DNA of 64,000 bases, taken from JBEIFW01 sp046081125. GTDB lineage: Bacteria > Actinomycetota > Acidimicrobiia > Acidimicrobiales > Ilumatobacteraceae. The stretch is from the NCBI GenBank assembly GCA_046081125.1, contig JBJTVH010000033.1, forward strand, positions 1 through 64,000. Reading direction: 5' to 3'. Positions 43,276 to 52,856 of the stretch are shown piece after piece. Position 1 is the first letter of the stretch, and each line of letters starts with the position of its first letter. The notes under the pieces were generated by a model. The model made no database searches. It saw only the letters and a program-made list of their open reading frames with translations, and was not told the DNA's origin. A program made the position numbers and the translations under genes.

Positions 43276-43338
43276 AGCACACCGTGCCATGCTGTCCCCC
43301 GGTCGGTTGCGTCCCGATCGCGCCGAGCATCGGCGGGG

Positions 43339-43363
43339 GACGTCGAGGACGTCGGGGGACGTC
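43339..43363. repeat. Three GACGTC hexamers before the ThDP-enzyme gene
   Basis: The palindrome GACGTC occurs at 43339, 43348 and 43358, about one helical turn apart and within 40 bases of the ATG at 43376. This could be an array of binding sites or just GC-rich repetition. Confidence 0.4.
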
Positions 43364-43375
43364 CGGGGGGGTCGT

Positions 43376-44992
43376 ATGGACACGAGGATCGACGGACATC
43401 CGGGCACCCAGGCGCTCGCCGTGCTCGAAACCGCCGGTGTCGACGTGCTGTTCACGCTCAACGGCGGGCACGTGTGGCCGCTCTACGACGCCGCGCGGGC
43501 TCGGTCCTGGAAGGTCGTCGACACCCGCCACGAGCAGACGGCCACCTTCGCCGCCGAGGCGTGGGCCAAGCTCACCCGCCGTCCCGGTGTCGCTGCGCTC
43601 ACCGCTGGGCCCGGGGTGACCAACGGGGTGTCGGCCATCACCTCGGCGTGGTTCAACGGCTCACCGCTCGTCGTGCTCGGCGGCCGGGCGCCGCAGGCCC
43701 GGTGGGGGGCCGGGAGCCTGCAGGAACTCGACCACGTCCCGATCGTCGCGTCGATCACCAAGGCCGCTGGCACGATCACCGATCCGGCCCGTGCCGGCGC
43801 AATGGTCGCCGAGTACGCATCGCTCGCCTGGTCGGCGCACCGGGGCCCGGTGTTCCTCGACGTGCCGATGGACGTGTTCTTCTCCCCCTCCACCGGCACC
43901 GCACCGAAGGTCACTCCGGCGGTACACGAACCCGACCCTGACGCCGTCGCCCGCATCGCCGCGCTGCTCGCCGCGGCCTCGCGACCGGCGCTCATCGTCG
44001 GCTCCGACGTCTACTGGGCCGGCGCCTGGGACGAACTGCGGGCCGCCGTGGAGCACCTGCGGGTCCCCTGTTTCGCGAACGGGCTCGGCCGGGGGTGCCT
44101 CCCGGCCGACCACGATCTCGCCTTCACCCGCACCCGAGGGATGCTCAAGTCCGACGCCGATCTCGTCGTGGTGATCGGCACCCCACTCGATTTCCGACTG
44201 GGCTTCGGGCGGTTCGGCGACGCCGCCGTGGCGCACGTCGTCGACGCGCCGTCCCAGATCGCCGGTCACGTCGAGGTGCCGACGGTCGCCGGCGACCTCG
44301 GCGCAGTGCTCGCCGGGTTCGCTGCGCACGCCGGGCCTCGCGCCGACCATGAGGACTGGATCGCCCGGCTGCGGGCCGCCGAATCTGCTGCCGCTGCGGC
44401 CGACCGGGCGCTGCTCGACGCCGACGCCGACCCGATCAAGCCGTCACGGATCTACGGCGAGTTGGGTCGGCGGCTCGCACGCGACGCCGTGGTCATCTGC
44501 GACGGCGGCGACTTCGCGAGCTACGCCGGGAAGTTCGTCGAGGTGTACCAGCCGGGCTGCTGGCTCGACACGGGCCCCTACGGCTGCTTGGGCAACGGGC
44601 CCGGTTACGCCCTCGCCGCGCGCGTCGCGCGCCCGTCGAGCCAGGTCGTGATGCTGCTCGGTGACGGCGCGGCCGGATTCAGCCTCATGGACGTCGACAC
44701 CATGGTGCGCCACGGCCTGCCGTGCGTGATGGTCGTGGGCAACAACGGGATCTGGGGGCTCGAGAAGCACCCGATGCAGGCCGTCTACGGCTGGGACCTC
44801 GCCTGTGATCTCCAGCCGGGCTGCAGCTACGACGGCGTCGTACGAGCGCTCGGCGGCGCCGGCGAGACCGTGAGCCGCCCCGACGAGCTCGGCCCGGCCC
44901 TCGACCGCGCCTTCGCCGCCGGCGTGCCCTACCTCGTCAACGTGCTGACCGATCCCGCCGACGTCTACCCACGCTCGTCCAACCTGGGGTGA
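43376..44992 (+). CDS. ThDP-dependent enzyme, acetolactate synthase/2-hydroxyacyl-CoA lyase-like
   Basis: A 538-residue ThDP enzyme of the acetohydroxyacid synthase superfamily. The activating Glu53 is in DTRHEQTATF. The central domain is present, and the ThDP-Mg motif runs from GDG at 429-431 to NN at 456-457 (LLGDGAAGFSLMD and VVGNNGIWG). It has no FAD-synthase small subunit nearby, so acetolactate synthesis is doubtful. The next gene, four bases later, is an acyl-CoA ligase; that pairing is also seen for oxalyl-CoA decarboxylase and 2-hydroxyacyl-CoA lyase. Start ATG with a G-rich SD-like tract. Confidence 0.85.
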   Translation: MDTRIDGHPGTQALAVLETAGVDVLFTLNGGHVWPLYDAARARSWKVVDTRHEQTATFAAEAWAKLTRRPGVAALTAGPGVTNGVSAITSAWFNGSPLVVLGGRAPQARWGAGSLQELDHVPIVASITKAAGTITDPARAGAMVAEYASLAWSAHRGPVFLDVPMDVFFSPSTGTAPKVTPAVHEPDPDAVARIAALLAAASRPALIVGSDVYWAGAWDELRAAVEHLRVPCFANGLGRGCLPADHDLAFTRTRGMLKSDADLVVVIGTPLDFRLGFGRFGDAAVAHVVDAPSQIAGHVEVPTVAGDLGAVLAGFAAHAGPRADHEDWIARLRAAESAAAAADRALLDADADPIKPSRIYGELGRRLARDAVVICDGGDFASYAGKFVEVYQPGCWLDTGPYGCLGNGPGYALAARVARPSSQVVMLLGDGAAGFSLMDVDTMVRHGLPCVMVVGNNGIWGLEKHPMQAVYGWDLACDLQPGCSYDGVVRALGGAGETVSRPDELGPALDRAFAAGVPYLVNVLTDPADVYPRSSNLG

Positions 44993-44996
44993 TCCG

Positions 44997-46586
44997 ATGA
45001 GCCACACGTCCCGTCTCGTCGAGCAGGCCCGCGAGGCCTCGATCGGGACCCTGCTGCGGCGCACCGCCGCACGAACGCCCGACAAGGTCGGGGTGATCTG
45101 GCGCGACCGGCGGGAGACCTTCGCCGAGTTCGACGGCGCCGTGAACCGCTGCGCGAACGGCCTCACCGCGCGCGGGGTCCGTCGCGGCGACCGCATTGCG
45201 CTGCTCTCGCACAACTGCCGGGAGTTCGGGCTGTTGTGGTTCGCGCTGGCTCGCCTCGGCGCGATCAGCGTGCCGATCAACTTCATGCTCAACGCCGAGG
45301 AGGTGGCCTTCATCCTCGGCCACTCGGGTGCCACGGGCATGGTCGTCGAGGACGCGCTCGGCGCCGTTGCAACCGAGGCCCTCGGCCGGGCCGGGGTGCG
45401 CGGCGGGGTCCGGGGCTGGATCCCGTTGCGAGGCGACGCTGCGCCCGACGGCTGGGAGGGCGTGGCCGCGTGGGAGTCCGGCGCCGAGGACGCCGAGCCC
45501 GGCATCGTGATCGGCGACGACGAGCCGTTGCAGCTGATGTACACCTCGGGCACGGAGAGCCGGCCCAAGGGCGTCACACTCACCAGCCGCTCGCTGATCG
45601 CGCAGTACGTGTCGTGCATCGTCGACGGCGGGATGACCGCCGACGACGTCGAGATCCACGCCTTGCCCTTCTACCACTGCGCCCAACTGCACTGCTTCTT
45701 CACCCCCGACATCTACCTCGGGGCCACCTCGATCATCGTCGGCGGACCGGATCCGGCGACGATCCTGCGCACCATCGAGGCCGAGCGGGTGACCAAGCTG
45801 TTCTGCCCGCCCACGGTGTGGATCGGGCTGCTGCGCTCGCCGCTGTTCGACACCGTCGACCTGTCGTCGTTGCGGAAGGGCTACTACGGCGCGGCGATCA
45901 TGCCGGTCGAGGTGCTCAAGGAGATCCAGCAGCGCCTGCCGCAGGTGGCCCTGTGGAACTTCTACGGCCAGACGGAGATGGCGCCGCTCGCCACGATCCT
46001 GCGACCCCACGAGCAACTGCCCCGAGCCGGGTCGGCGGGCAAGCCGGCGATCAACGTCGAGACGATGCTGGTCGACGACGACGACCGGCCGGTCCCACCG
46101 GGCACGGTCGGCGAGATCGTGCACCGAAGCCCCCAGGCCATGCTCGGCTACTGGGAGGACGACACCAAGACCGCCGACACGTTCCGCAACGGCTGGTTCC
46201 ACTCGGGCGACCTCGGCGTGATGGACGACGACGGCTACCTCACGATCGTCGACCGCAAGAAGGACATGATCAAGACCGGCGGCGAGAACGTGGCCAGCCG
46301 CGAGGTGGAAGAGGTGCTGTTCCAGTTCCCCGGCGTCGCCGAGGTGGCCGTGTTCGGCATCGCCCACCCGTACTGGATCGAGGCGGTGACCGCCGTGGTG
46401 GTGCCCAAGGCCGGCGAGACGGTCGATCCCGACGCCGTGATCGCCTTCGCCCGTGATCGCCTCGCCGGATACAAGGCCCCCAAGTACGTGATGGTGGCCG
46501 ACGCCCTGCCCAAGAACCCGAGCGGCAAGATCCTCAAGCGCGAACTGCGCCAGGCCTACGCCCACCTCGCCGCCGATCCGGCCTGA
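44997..46586 (+). CDS. Acyl-CoA synthetase (AMP-forming)
   Basis: A 529-residue ANL-family ligase that activates a carboxylic acid via an acyl-adenylate to its CoA ester. The P-loop is YTSGTESRPKGVTL, followed by NFYGQTEM, GWFHSGDLGVMD and the C-terminal catalytic Lys in PKNPSGKILKREL. Length and motif order are normal. It is almost certainly co-transcribed with the ThDP enzyme. The acid it activates is unknown; a 2-hydroxy or dicarboxylic acid would fit the partner. Confidence 0.92.
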   Translation: MSHTSRLVEQAREASIGTLLRRTAARTPDKVGVIWRDRRETFAEFDGAVNRCANGLTARGVRRGDRIALLSHNCREFGLLWFALARLGAISVPINFMLNAEEVAFILGHSGATGMVVEDALGAVATEALGRAGVRGGVRGWIPLRGDAAPDGWEGVAAWESGAEDAEPGIVIGDDEPLQLMYTSGTESRPKGVTLTSRSLIAQYVSCIVDGGMTADDVEIHALPFYHCAQLHCFFTPDIYLGATSIIVGGPDPATILRTIEAERVTKLFCPPTVWIGLLRSPLFDTVDLSSLRKGYYGAAIMPVEVLKEIQQRLPQVALWNFYGQTEMAPLATILRPHEQLPRAGSAGKPAINVETMLVDDDDRPVPPGTVGEIVHRSPQAMLGYWEDDTKTADTFRNGWFHSGDLGVMDDDGYLTIVDRKKDMIKTGGENVASREVEEVLFQFPGVAEVAVFGIAHPYWIEAVTAVVVPKAGETVDPDAVIAFARDRLAGYKAPKYVMVADALPKNPSGKILKRELRQAYAHLAADPA

Positions 46587-46595
46587 CCGGCGGCA

Positions 46596-47894
46596 TCACG
46601 GCCGCAGGAGACCGAGGCCCTCCCAGTTCCGGCCGAGCACGGTGACGGGGTCGGCGCCGAGCCAGTCGAGCATGCCCGCGTAGTAGGCCCGCACGTCGGT
46701 CGCCGCCCGTAGGTCGCCGTCGTCGAGCCGGCCCAGATCGGCCTCGCCGTACACGCCGCCGCGCACCGGCGCGCCGACGAGCAACTGCACGTTGGCCTTG
46801 CCGTGATCGGTGCCGTAGCCGTTGTCGGCGACCCGACGGCCGAACTCGCTCACGGTCATCAGCACCACCCGGTCCGCAGCCCCGGCGGCCGCCACCACCT
46901 GCTGGAACCGCACGATCCCGGTCGCGAGGTCGCGCAGCAGCCGTTCGTGCGTGACAGGTTGCGCCGAGTGGGTGTCGAAGCCCCCGAGCGCGACATGGAC
47001 GACACGGACGCCCGGTGCCCGGGAGGCGACCTGGGCCGCCGTGGTGAGCGCCGCCGTGAACTCACCGTCGTCGGGATCGTCGCCGTTCGTGTCGTGGTCG
47101 CCAGCGGCCTGCAGGGCGGCAAAGGTCTCGACCGACGACACCGCGGCGGCATTCGCAGCGCGCACGGCCGCCTCGAGCCCGGTCCCGCCGGTGACGGCCC
47201 ACCGCGACACGAGGTCGCGCCGACCGTTGGTCCGGAACGAGAACGCCGCCGGGTTGGTGACCACGGTGGGCCGGAAGGACCTCCCGACGACCATCGGCGC
47301 ATTCCCCGACAGCCCGACGGCGCGGTGCGCGTCGTCGGGGCCCAGGCCGTCGAGCCAGCGACCCAACCAGCCGGAGGTCAAGGCCTGACCCGGGGTCGAC
47401 GACGCCCAGTCGTCCTGGGCGGCGAAGTGGCTGCGGTTGGGCGACGGGAACCCGAGGGCGTGCACCACGGCGAGCTGCCCGCTGGTCGCGAGGGCCGAGA
47501 GCGGGGCGAGCGCCGGGTGCAGGCCGTAGCGGGTGGTGCCGGGCAGGGGCACGAGCGTGTCGTCGGGGAGGCCGATCGCAGGACGCAGGTCGTGGTAGCG
47601 GCCGTCGACGGGGATCACGGTGTTGAGGCCGTCGTTGCCTCCGTAGAGGTTCACCACCACGAGCACCCGGTCGCCGCCCCTGGCGGGTGTCGCCGCTGTC
47701 GTCCCGGGCACCGCCGTCGTCCCGGGCACCGCGGTCGTCGTGGTCGTTGCAGCCGTCGTCGACGACGAGGCGCTCGTGGCCGCTGCGGAGGCCGGGCCGA
47801 CGGAAGGGGCGTCGCTGCGGCAGGACGACAGCAGCCCGGCGGCGGCCGCCGCGGCGCTGCCGGCCAGGAACCGGCGACGGGAGAGAGAGCTCAT
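46596..47894 (-). CDS. DUF1501 protein, Tat-type secreted
   Basis: A 432-residue DUF1501 family protein. The signal SRRRFLAGSAAAAAAGLL carries a twin-arginine motif and is followed by a lipobox-like LLSSC and a Ser/Thr linker. The sulfatase-like fold shows VVVNLYGGNDGLNTV, SPNRSHFAAQDDW, HVALGGFDTHS, and SEFGRRVADNGYGTDHG, likely metal-binding His and Asp residues. Function is unknown, but DUF1501 is usually encoded with DUF1800, as here (11 bases apart). Start at 47894. Confidence 0.92.
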   Translation of the reverse strand: MSSLSRRRFLAGSAAAAAAGLLSSCRSDAPSVGPASAAATSASSSTTAATTTTTAVPGTTAVPGTTAATPARGGDRVLVVVNLYGGNDGLNTVIPVDGRYHDLRPAIGLPDDTLVPLPGTTRYGLHPALAPLSALATSGQLAVVHALGFPSPNRSHFAAQDDWASSTPGQALTSGWLGRWLDGLGPDDAHRAVGLSGNAPMVVGRSFRPTVVTNPAAFSFRTNGRRDLVSRWAVTGGTGLEAAVRAANAAAVSSVETFAALQAAGDHDTNGDDPDDGEFTAALTTAAQVASRAPGVRVVHVALGGFDTHSAQPVTHERLLRDLATGIVRFQQVVAAAGAADRVVLMTVSEFGRRVADNGYGTDHGKANVQLLVGAPVRGGVYGEADLGRLDDGDLRAATDVRAYYAGMLDWLGADPVTVLGRNWEGLGLLRP

Positions 47895-47905
47895 GGCAAG
47901 GTCCT

Positions 47906-49162
47906 TCAGGCGAGCAGGAATTCGGGAGAGGCGAGGGCGAGCGTGAGCCGCTCGGCAGCGCCCGCCGAGCGCTCGAGCTGTCGGCGGGTGAGTTCGCCGA
48001 ACGAGCCGGGCAGGCCGAGGGCCCGGGCGAGGGCGTCGGCGTCGGCGGCCTGCAGGGCGGCCGACGTCCGGGGGGTCGCGCCCGCGAGGGCGACGGCGGC
48101 GTTGAACCGGCCGACCACGACGGCGGTGTCGAGCCAGGCGTCGCCGTCCGGCCACCCCGACACGTTGGGGGGTCGCAGCGGGATCTGTCCCATCGAGCGC
48201 AACAGGCCGAGGCGGACTGCCGGTGCGAGCGTGGCGCCGGTGGCCCGCTGTGCAGCGACGAGCCACCGCACCGGTTCGAGCACGATCGGGCCGCCGTCGG
48301 TGCCCGCGAGCAGTTCGGCGGCGACAGCCCGCACCAGCGTGCGGCCCTCGAGCCCCGAGGCCCGGTACGCCTCGGCCACCCGATCGACGGCCGCCTGCTC
48401 GACCTCCGGTCCGAGCACAGCCCGGCACCACTCGCCGGCCACGAACCCCGGCAGCGCCGGGTGGGCCACCACCCGAGCGACGACGCTGTCGACGTCGCTC
48501 GCCGTCGCCCCGAGGTAGGCGCGCACGGTGGGATCGTGGCGAGCCTTCACGAACGATGCGGCGTTCCCGTCGGCGATCGTGACGGTCCAACCGGTGAGCG
48601 CCTTCGCTCCGTTGGCGACATCGGCCTCGGTGTAGTTGCCCCGCCCGAGCGTGAACAGCTCGAGCAGCTCGCGGCTGTAGTTCTCGTTGGTCGCCTTCGC
48701 GGTCGAGGTGCGCCCGTCGAGATAGTCGAGCATCGCCGGGTCGACGGTGACGGCGCGCACCAGCCGGTCGAAGGCGCCGGTACCGAGCCGCTGGAACGTG
48801 CGGATCTGGTTCACCATGGTGAGCGCGGCGCGCACCTTGCCGGCCGACGACACGAAGTGCCCGTGCCAGAACCACACCAGTCGTTCCTCGCCGGGTCGGG
48901 GCGTGGTGAGCATGCGGTCGAGCCAACCGGCGATCGCGGTGTTGACGCGCGCCACGTTCTCGGAGCGCTCGAAGCCGAGCTCCCCGTCCCGCCATGGGTC
49001 GGGCGCGGCGGGCACCCCGGTGCGGTCGGGGTCGGTGAGCCGGTCGACTTCGGCTGCCACCCCCCGCGCCAGGGCTGCGTCGAGCTGGCCGGCCGCCAGC
49101 CCGAAGCCGAGCCGGCGGTGCAGCTTCGTGACGAGCGCTCGATCACCCATGTCGCGGTCCAT
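47906..49162 (-). CDS. DUF1800 family protein
   Basis: A 418-residue DUF1800 protein, function unknown. Typical segments are KLHRRLGFGLAAGQLDAAL, LVWFWHGHFVSS, NENYSRELLELFTLGRGNY and VSGWPDGDAWLDT. It lacks an obvious signal peptide, so it may be exported with its DUF1501 partner. Starts at 49162 and 49150 are both plausible. A -10-like GACAAT lies at 49175-49180 and a perfect ACCGGTACCGGT palindrome at 49211-49222. Confidence 0.9.
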   Translation of the reverse strand: MDRDMGDRALVTKLHRRLGFGLAAGQLDAALARGVAAEVDRLTDPDRTGVPAAPDPWRDGELGFERSENVARVNTAIAGWLDRMLTTPRPGEERLVWFWHGHFVSSAGKVRAALTMVNQIRTFQRLGTGAFDRLVRAVTVDPAMLDYLDGRTSTAKATNENYSRELLELFTLGRGNYTEADVANGAKALTGWTVTIADGNAASFVKARHDPTVRAYLGATASDVDSVVARVVAHPALPGFVAGEWCRAVLGPEVEQAAVDRVAEAYRASGLEGRTLVRAVAAELLAGTDGGPIVLEPVRWLVAAQRATGATLAPAVRLGLLRSMGQIPLRPPNVSGWPDGDAWLDTAVVVGRFNAAVALAGATPRTSAALQAADADALARALGLPGSFGELTRRQLERSAGAAERLTLALASPEFLLA

Positions 49163-49210
49163 GCCGGCATCCTGATTGTCAGATGTGATCGAACCGTGAG
49201 CTCCGCCGAT

Positions 49211-49222
49211 ACCGGTACCGGT
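49211..49222. promoter_or_regulatory. 12-bp palindrome upstream of the DUF1800-DUF1501 pair
   Basis: ACCGGTACCGGT is a perfect palindrome built from two ACCGGT units. It lies about 50 bases upstream of the DUF1800 start and just after the mfd stop. A regulatory role is only suggested by position. Confidence 0.3.
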
Positions 49223-49236
49223 CGCGCGCCGCTGGG

Positions 49237-52200
49237 TCAGCGGCGGCTCGTCACCACCCGGGCGGGGTCGGCGAACGACGGCGGGGTCTCCGTCGGCGGG
49301 ATCAACTCCCCCAGGAACCGCAGGACGTGGTCCACCGGATCCGCCTTCGGGGCGAGCGGCACGAACAGCGCTGCGGCGTCGGACCGGTACACGGCCCGCC
49401 GGTCGATCCGTCGCAACCGCATCTCCTCGGAGGCCTTCAGCTTCACCGGGGTGAGCTTGATCTCCCGCGAGGTAGCCGTCACCTCGCGTACCCCGGTGCG
49501 CCAGCACTCGGCGCGCAGGCGGCCGATGGCGAGAAGTCGTTGCGCCGGTTCGGGAATCGGCCCGTACCGGTCCTCCCACTCGGCCCGGATGTCGTCGAGT
49601 TCGGCGTGGTCCTTCACCGTCGCGAGCCGGCGGTAGGCCTCGAGCCGCAGCTCCTCTTTCGGGACGTAGTCCGACGGCAGGTGGGCGTCGACGGGGAGGT
49701 CGAGCTTCACCTCGGCCGGTTCGGTCACCGTCTCGCCCTTCAGCTCGGCGACGGCCTCGGTGACCATCTGGCAGTAGAGGTCGTAGCCGACCGCGGCGAT
49801 GTGGCCGGACTGCGACTCGCCGAGGAGGTTCCCTGCGCCGCGGATCTCCAAGTCCCGCATGGCGATCTTGAACCCCGAGCCGAGTTCGGTCGCCTCACCG
49901 ATCGTGCGGAGCCGTTCATGGGCCTCCTCGGTGAGCGCAGTTTCCCGGGGGTAGAAGAGGTAGGCGTACGCCCGCACCCCGGAACGTCCGACCCGGCCGC
50001 GCAGCTGGTGGAGTTGGCCGAGACCGAGGCGGTGCGCCCCGTCCACCACCAGGGTGTTCACGGACGGCATGTCGATGCCGGTCTCGATGATCGTCGTGCA
50101 CACGAGCACGTCGAAGCGCTGCTCCCAGAAGTCGACGACGGCCTGTTCGAGGGTGCCTTCGTCCATCTGGCCGTGGGCGACCGCGACGCGCGCCTCGGGG
50201 ACCAGTTCCCGCACCCGGGCGGCCTTTTCCTCGATGTCGAGGACGCGGTTGTGCACGTAGAAAACCTGGCCCTCGCGCAACAACTCCCGCCGGATCGCCT
50301 CGCTGACGGCCCGCTCGTCGTCCTCCCCGACGTAGGTGAGGATCGGCTGACGGTCGGCCGGCGGCGTGTTGAGCAGCGTGAGGTCGCGAATGCCGGTCAA
50401 CGACATCTCGAGCGTGCGAGGGATCGGGGTCGCGGTCATCGTGAGCACGTCGACGTTGGCCTTCAACTGCTTGATGGCCTCCTTGTGGGTGACGCCGAAG
50501 CGTTGTTCCTCGTCGACGACGAGCAGGCCGAGGTCCTTGAACCGCACGTTCTGCGCCAGCAACCGATGGGTGCCGACGACGACGTCGACCTCACCGGCGG
50601 CAACACCGGCCACGACGACCCGGGCCTGGGCGTCGGTGAGGAACCGCGACAGCACCTCGACCCGGATCGGATAGCCGGCGAAGCGCTCCGAGAACGTCTG
50701 AAAATGTTGTTGCGCCAGCAACGTGGTCGGTACGAGCACCGCGACCTGCTTGCCCTCCTGCACCGCCTTGAACGCAGCGCGGATCGCGACCTCGGTCTTG
50801 CCGAAGCCGACGTCGCCGCACAGCAGGCGGTCCATGGGGTGCTCGGACTCCATGTCGACCTTCACCTCACCGATGGCCTTGAGCTGGTCCGGGGTCTCGA
50901 CGAACGGGAACGCCGCTTCCATCTCGGCCTGCCAGGGCGTGTCGGGTCCGTAGGAGTAGCCCGGGCTCGTCACCCGCCGCTGGTAGAGCACGACGAGTTC
51001 CTGCGCGATCTCGCGCACCGCCGAGCGGACCTTGGACTTGGCCCGCTCGAAGTCGCTCCCGCCGAGCTTGTGCAGGCTCGGGGCCTCGCCACCGACGTAG
51101 TGGCGCACGGCGTCGATCTGATCCGACGGCACGTAGAGCTTGTCGCCACCCTTGTACTCGAGCAGCAGGTAGTCCCGCTCGACGCCGCCGATGGTGCGGG
51201 TGACCATGCCGCCGTAGCGGCCGACCCCGTGGTGGTGGTGCACGACGTAGTCGCCCACCTTCAGGTCCTCGAAGGCGCCGACCGCGTCGCGCCGGCGCGG
51301 TCGGGGCCTTCGATGGGCGCGGCGACGGCCGGTGAGGTCGGCCTCGGTGAGAAGCGCCACCTTGACCGCCTCGAGCACCACACCGGTATGCAGCGGGGCC
51401 ACGACGATCCGGCCGCCCGGGCGGTCCAGACGGGCCGCATCGACCGCCTCGGGGTCGACCACGTTGAGCTCGATCCCGTTGTCCCGCAACAGGGCAGCCA
51501 CCCGAGGCGCGCTTCCCACCCCGTCGGCGGCCACGACGACCCGGTAGCCGTCGCGCAGCAGCCCGGCCAGCCGGCCCACGAGCGCCTGACCGTCGCCGGC
51601 GGCCGGAGCCCAGCCGACGGCCGTGACCGCCGGCGTGTCGGGCGAGTCGGGCACGCCGAGCACCGACCAGGCCGAGGCGGCGACCCCACCGAGCAGGCGG
51701 TCGGCGTGGAGGTGCAGCCGGGGGAACGTCGTGGTGTCGGCGCCCCAGGTGGTCGCGAGCGAGCGAGCCAGGTCGGCCTCCTCGGCGAGCAGCTCGCCGG
51801 CCCGGTCCCGCAACCGCCGGGGATCGATGAGCAGGACCTGAGCCGACGGCGGGAGCTCGTCGGTGAGCAGCCGCTCGCCCTCGACGAGCCACGGCAGCCA
51901 CGACTCCATCCCGTCGAAGCGCGTGCCCTCGGCCAGGCGCTCCCACTGTTCCCGGCCCCACGGCTCGGCACCGACGAGCCGCGCAGCGCGGGCTCGCAGG
52001 TCGTCGGTGGGGATCAACTCACGGGCGGCATGGATCACGACCTCGTCGAGGTCGGCCGTCGAGCGCTGGTCGGACACCGAGAACGTCGTCAGCCGGTCGA
52101 CCTCGTCCCCCCAGCAGTCGACGCGGACGGGGGTCTCGGCCGTCGATGGGAACACGTCGAGGATCGAGCCACGGAGCGCGACCTCGCCCCGGTGCTCGAC

Positions 52201-52731
52201 GAGCTCCTCACGGCGGTAGCCGAGGTGGACCGGCCGCTCGAGCAGCGCCTGCGGGTCGTGCTGCTCGCCGCGGCGCACGACGACGGGCCCGAGCTCGGGC
52301 CCGTACGGACCGAGCCGCTGCAGGAGCGCCCGGATCGAGGTGACCACCACCGCCGGCGGGACCACCTCGGGCGACGAGAGCCGGTGACGCACCTGCAGCC
52401 GGCGGCCCATCGTCTCCACCGACGGGCTCACCCGCTCGAACGGCAGGGTCTCCCACGCCGGGAACAGCTCGACGTCGCCGGCGGGCAGGAACTGCACGAG
52501 GTCGTCGGCGAGACGCTCGGCCGCTGTTCCCGTCGCCGTGCACACCACGAGCGGCCGGCGGCCGGTCAGCGCCGTGAGGCCGGCCAGCACCAGCGCTCGG
52601 GCCGCCTCCGGGACGACGAGCGTCGCGGTCGCCCGCCCGAGCACGCGGGCGAGCGCGGGCTCATCGCGCAGCAACGGCGCGAGCGCCGACAACGGGGGGT
52701 TGGACATCGGGGGGTCGGACGGGGGACGCAT
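49237..52731 (-). CDS. mfd: Transcription-repair coupling factor Mfd
   Basis: Mfd, 1164 residues, which removes stalled RNA polymerase and recruits UvrA. The UvrB-like N-terminal module ends before the RNA polymerase interaction domain (about 485-560, VGDYVVHHHHGVGRYGG). The translocase has Walker A GDVGFGKTEVAIRAA, DEEQRFGV, TATPIPRTLEMSL and QLRGRVGRSGVRAYAYL. The C-terminal TRCF domain is present. A -10-like TAGGTT at 52744-52749 is 12 bases before the ATG at 52731; the ATG at 52707 is an alternative start. Confidence 0.96.
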   Translation of the reverse strand: MRPPSDPPMSNPPLSALAPLLRDEPALARVLGRATATLVVPEAARALVLAGLTALTGRRPLVVCTATGTAAERLADDLVQFLPAGDVELFPAWETLPFERVSPSVETMGRRLQVRHRLSSPEVVPPAVVVTSIRALLQRLGPYGPELGPVVVRRGEQHDPQALLERPVHLGYRREELVEHRGEVALRGSILDVFPSTAETPVRVDCWGDEVDRLTTFSVSDQRSTADLDEVVIHAARELIPTDDLRARAARLVGAEPWGREQWERLAEGTRFDGMESWLPWLVEGERLLTDELPPSAQVLLIDPRRLRDRAGELLAEEADLARSLATTWGADTTTFPRLHLHADRLLGGVAASAWSVLGVPDSPDTPAVTAVGWAPAAGDGQALVGRLAGLLRDGYRVVVAADGVGSAPRVAALLRDNGIELNVVDPEAVDAARLDRPGGRIVVAPLHTGVVLEAVKVALLTEADLTGRRRAHRRPRPRRRDAVGAFEDLKVGDYVVHHHHGVGRYGGMVTRTIGGVERDYLLLEYKGGDKLYVPSDQIDAVRHYVGGEAPSLHKLGGSDFERAKSKVRSAVREIAQELVVLYQRRVTSPGYSYGPDTPWQAEMEAAFPFVETPDQLKAIGEVKVDMESEHPMDRLLCGDVGFGKTEVAIRAAFKAVQEGKQVAVLVPTTLLAQQHFQTFSERFAGYPIRVEVLSRFLTDAQARVVVAGVAAGEVDVVVGTHRLLAQNVRFKDLGLLVVDEEQRFGVTHKEAIKQLKANVDVLTMTATPIPRTLEMSLTGIRDLTLLNTPPADRQPILTYVGEDDERAVSEAIRRELLREGQVFYVHNRVLDIEEKAARVRELVPEARVAVAHGQMDEGTLEQAVVDFWEQRFDVLVCTTIIETGIDMPSVNTLVVDGAHRLGLGQLHQLRGRVGRSGVRAYAYLFYPRETALTEEAHERLRTIGEATELGSGFKIAMRDLEIRGAGNLLGESQSGHIAAVGYDLYCQMVTEAVAELKGETVTEPAEVKLDLPVDAHLPSDYVPKEELRLEAYRRLATVKDHAELDDIRAEWEDRYGPIPEPAQRLLAIGRLRAECWRTGVREVTATSREIKLTPVKLKASEEMRLRRIDRRAVYRSDAAALFVPLAPKADPVDHVLRFLGELIPPTETPPSFADPARVVTSRR

Positions 52732-52743
52732 GCGGGGAGGGTC

Positions 52744-52749
52744 AACCTA
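52744..52749 (-). promoter_or_regulatory. -10-like element of mfd
   Basis: TAGGTT on the minus strand lies 12 bases before the mfd ATG at 52731 and supports that start, giving a very short leader. Confidence 0.4.
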
Positions 52750-52856
52750 GCCAGTCGCTCTTGCAGACGCCGTGCGCGGCCGGCCCCACACGCTGGGCGA
52801 ACGGTCCGAACGACCCCCCGACACCGGGCCGAACGACTCCTACGATCATCCCCGCC

